A stretch of DNA of 64,000 nucleotides from JAAZPT01 sp034180455 (GTDB lineage Bacteria > Bacillota > Clostridia > Christensenellales > Aristaeellaceae). The stretch spans positions 1 to 64,000 of the forward strand of contig JAXFOG010000021.1 in NCBI GenBank assembly GCA_034180455.1, written 5' to 3'. Under the pieces are notes generated by a model that worked only from the letters and a program-made list of their open reading frames with translations, did no database searches and was not told where the DNA came from. Made by a program: the position numbers and the translations under genes. Shown here one piece after another: positions 62,022 to 64,000 of the stretch; the stretch's first letter is position 1; each line of letters begins with the position of its first letter.

Positions 62022-62050
62022 AGTATATCATGGAAAAAATTTTTAGTCAA
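62022..62050 (-). promoter_or_regulatory. Promoter of the nan operon
   Basis: TTGACT (62045-62050) and TATACT (62022-62027), spacer 17 bp on the minus strand, with the operator immediately downstream of the start site. Confidence 0.75.
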
Positions 62051-62125
62051 TAATAAATGTATGAAAATTTAAACTATTTTACTTTATATTACAATTGCTT
62101 TTTATTTGATGCATTATTTTTTGAC

Positions 62126-62154
62126 TTGAGTTTTGTATCAATACATGCTATTTT
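62126..62154 (+). promoter_or_regulatory. Promoter of the RpiR regulator
   Basis: TTGAGT (62126-62131) and TATTTT (62149-62154), spacer 17 bp, followed by GGAGGAAAT and the ATG at 62176. Confidence 0.5.
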
Positions 62155-62175
62155 ATATGTATAATTGGAGGAAAT

Positions 62176-63015
62176 ATGTACGAAGACGTAATTGGAGAAA
62201 TAAAATTTGCATATAACACCTTCACCAATGTGGAAAAAAAGGTAGCAGACTATGTGCTTGCAAATCCTCAGAAGGTAATATATATGAGCATAAGCGAGCT
62301 GGCAAACGAATGCGAAGTAGGCGATACCAGCGTATTCAGGTTCTGCAGACATATAAATAAAAAGGGCTACATGGATTTCAAAATGGCTCTGGCTCAAGTA
62401 TTAAGCACTAAAGAAAATCCCGAGCTGGAAGGAGAGCGCGGCACTCTATACAACTTGGCTCAAATGTCAATAAATCATGTAACAGACTCTCTAAAGGAAA
62501 CGCTTAACATGACAGGTCCCAAAGTAATTGAAGACGTAGCGCTTGCTATGCACAAGGCGCAAAGAGTGTTTTTCTTTGGCGCAGGCTCGTCAATGGCTAG
62601 CGCATACGAAGGTTACAGCAGATTTATGCGTGTAAGCCCTAAGATGAGTTTTGATTTTGACAGTCACATGCAGTGCATGCATGCAAGCCTTTTGCATAAG
62701 AATGATGTAGTAATAGCCTTCTCTTATCTGGGTGCAACAAAGGACACAATAAGCTGTGCTAAAATTGCAAAAAAAGCGGGAGCAACAGTTGTGGCGATAA
62801 CTCATTTTTCAAGCTCTGAGCTTACAAATCTATGCGACTATGTGCTACTCTGCGGGGCAAATGAAAATCCCTCCAGAGGCGGAAGTTTTAGTGCTAAAAT
62901 AACTCAACTCTTTTTACTGGATCTGCTATACAATGAATATGTACGAGTATCCTCTCCCGAAAGCGAAGTCAACAGAAAAAAGAGCATGAGTGCCATAAGC
63001 GATAAGTTGTTGTGA
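62176..63015 (+). CDS. RpiR/MurR-family transcriptional regulator (NanR-like)
   Basis: 279 residues. The N-terminal HTH_6 domain (YVLANPQKVIYMSISELANECEVGDTSVFRFCRHINKKGY, about 25-65) binds DNA and the C-terminal SIS domain (about 125-255, RVFFFGAGSSMASAYEGYSRFM) binds a phosphosugar. Divergence from the nan operon and the palindrome at its start site suggest it represses nan genes until a metabolite such as N-acetylmannosamine 6-phosphate or glucosamine 6-phosphate is present (inference). Confidence 0.9.
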   Translation: MYEDVIGEIKFAYNTFTNVEKKVADYVLANPQKVIYMSISELANECEVGDTSVFRFCRHINKKGYMDFKMALAQVLSTKENPELEGERGTLYNLAQMSINHVTDSLKETLNMTGPKVIEDVALAMHKAQRVFFFGAGSSMASAYEGYSRFMRVSPKMSFDFDSHMQCMHASLLHKNDVVIAFSYLGATKDTISCAKIAKKAGATVVAITHFSSSELTNLCDYVLLCGANENPSRGGSFSAKITQLFLLDLLYNEYVRVSSPESEVNRKKSMSAISDKLL

Positions 63016-63032
63016 TTTATGCAATTTATTAT

Positions 63033-63055
63033 AAAAAAGGCCTAAGGTCTTTTTT
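63033..63055 (+). terminator. Terminator of the RpiR gene
   Basis: AAAAAAGGCC pairs with GGTCTTTTTT around TAA, followed by more T residues. Confidence 0.75.
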
Positions 63056-63123
63056 ATATTGGAGAAGCGCAAATTTATAATTTAATAATATTTTTATTGT
63101 ATTTTCATAGTAGGCTAATATGA

Positions 63124-63153
63124 ATAAAAGACGGAAAACTTCCCGTCTTTTAT
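63124..63153 (-). terminator. Terminator of the last gene
   Basis: ATAAAAGACGG and CCGTCTTTTAT form an 11-bp stem between convergent genes; either strand could use it. Confidence 0.7.
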
Positions 63154-63180
63154 GTTTTGATTTGTATATTTTAATATTAT

Positions 63181-64000
63181 TTATTTTTCTAATGTGCATT
63201 TGCCACTTTTTATATCTATTGAATAGATATTATTAGTTTTGGCGTCTTTTATTTTTATGGCTTGCATATCTCCATTACTATATGCATGGAATAAATAGTT
63301 TGGAACACCGCTATCAGGATAATCGATTACCATTTCATCGTCTGCAAAGCTAAAAGGAATTGGTAAGCTTTTAGAGCCTGTATAGTATACAAATGCACTG
63401 GTAACCTTCTCGCTTTGAGAAACGTACAAACGCTTGATATATGAAAGCTCTTCAGCAAGACCATCTAAAGGCACTTCATATTTTTCAGCTTTATTCTGTA
63501 CAGTAGCTATAAGATGAAATACAGACATTTCTTCTTCGGTAAGCTTTCCTGGTTTTTCCATGATACCATAGTAGATGTTGCACACTACTTCTTCATATGA
63601 CTTATCAGGCTCAAAGTTCACTACAAAGGTACGCACATATGCATTGCCATTATACTCTCCGCCGCCATTTATAAGACTTCCTATCTCGTTTCCGTCTAGG
63701 TCGGTCACAGAAATATCGCAATATACACCCAATAGATTTTCTGCTGATTCTTTTCCATCGTATGTAAAGCTATCATGGTCACCGAGAGTATCCTCTACCA
63801 CGGTAAATTTTTCATCATTAGGGCGCATAGTAACGCTCAGCATAAGGTAAGAACCATCAAAATAAAGATCGTGGGCAATAAAGCTTATTCCTTTTGTTTC
63901 AACACCATCTTTGCTCATTTCTGATGCTATATGTTGTGGTTCCACATATTTATTGCTTTCAGCATTTACAGGATTTAAAGTAGCTATAAGCAATAAAGAC
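63181..64000 (-). CDS. Secreted protein of unknown function, 5' end outside window
   Basis: The frame is open to the window edge; the visible part starts inside a signal peptide (SLLLIATLNPVNA, with cleavage likely before ES) and continues for 260 residues. It is rich in beta strands, with ISFIAHDLYFDGSYLMLSVTMRP, DISVTDLDGNEIGSLINGGGEYN and FVVNFEPDKSYEEV, suggesting DUF4179- or Ig-like layers; I do not recognise a family firmly. The final block, YSIDIKSGKCTLEK, holds a single cysteine. A TTG at 63993 is inside the signal peptide and is not a credible start. Confidence 0.55.
   Translation of the reverse strand, partial: SLLLIATLNPVNAESNKYVEPQHIASEMSKDGVETKGISFIAHDLYFDGSYLMLSVTMRPNDEKFTVVEDTLGDHDSFTYDGKESAENLLGVYCDISVTDLDGNEIGSLINGGGEYNGNAYVRTFVVNFEPDKSYEEVVCNIYYGIMEKPGKLTEEEMSVFHLIATVQNKAEKYEVPLDGLAEELSYIKRLYVSQSEKVTSAFVYYTGSKSLPIPFSFADDEMVIDYPDSGVPNYLFHAYSNGDMQAIKIKDAKTNNIYSIDIKSGKCTLEK

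Overview
The window is AT-rich chromosomal DNA with strong Shine-Dalgarno sites (GGAGG), consensus sigma-A type promoters, a T-box leader in front of serS, a small SRP RNA and sugar ABC operons that carry no ATPase gene. This points to a low-GC Gram-positive anaerobe of the Bacillota, most likely a Clostridia-type, host-associated bacterium (inference). There is no rRNA operon, CRISPR array, prophage or insertion sequence.

Layout. 1-4650 (minus): the end of a surface-polysaccharide cluster (ATP-grasp fragment, PLP enzyme, flippase, glycosyltransferase, sugar aminotransferase), divergent from a VanW-family protein. 6434-14101 (minus): an eight-gene operon built around poly-gamma-glutamate synthesis (pgsB, pgsC and a PgsW-like 'system protein') with a C69 dipeptidase, an aspartoacylase-like metallohydrolase, a 57-residue membrane protein, a TRAP/DctM-like permease and a secreted protein of unknown role. 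This is my best candidate for an incompletely described system. 14597-16147: serS under a T-box. 16145-21352 (minus): rmuC, recR, ybaB, a DUF4097 protein, khpA, rpsP, ffh, ylxM. 21492-25610 (plus): rimM, trmD, a polysaccharide copolymerase-like protein, a glycosyltransferase and a HAD phosphatase. 25693-27900: a GH65 phosphorylase.

28047-28556 holds six tRNA genes (Pro, Glu, Met, Asp, Thr, Tyr). Their terminator is duplicated as a perfect 57-bp direct repeat at 28560 and 33781. The 5.2 kb between the copies is a defence island: a broken small HTH regulator, a C5-cytosine methyltransferase, a Sau3AI/MutH-type endonuclease and an AIPR abortive-infection protein, with no integrase. Beyond it lie an HTH gene with an upstream tandem-repeat array, a GH1 glucosidase plus GPH symporter operon, an SDR dehydrogenase plus APC permease, then yaiI, a flippase-like membrane protein, the SRP RNA, glyA, yraN, a DUF2007 protein, a GNAT protein and a D-lactate dehydrogenase with a cysteine-rich tail.

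45788-64000: a GH123-like hydrolase abutting the last 27 codons of a lost ABC permease; an ECF sigma/anti-sigma pair; a YbaK deacylase; a CruF-like membrane protein; a three-gene MoxR ATPase / SEL1 / VWA-metallopeptidase operon; tRNA-Val; and a sialic-acid/amino-sugar operon (binding protein, two permeases, nanA, SGNH esterase, ROK kinase, nagB) divergent from an RpiR regulator, with a 21-bp palindrome at the operon start site. The window ends inside a secreted protein of unknown function. ATG starts were moved downstream of the longest open frame wherever a promoter or ribosome site decided the matter.
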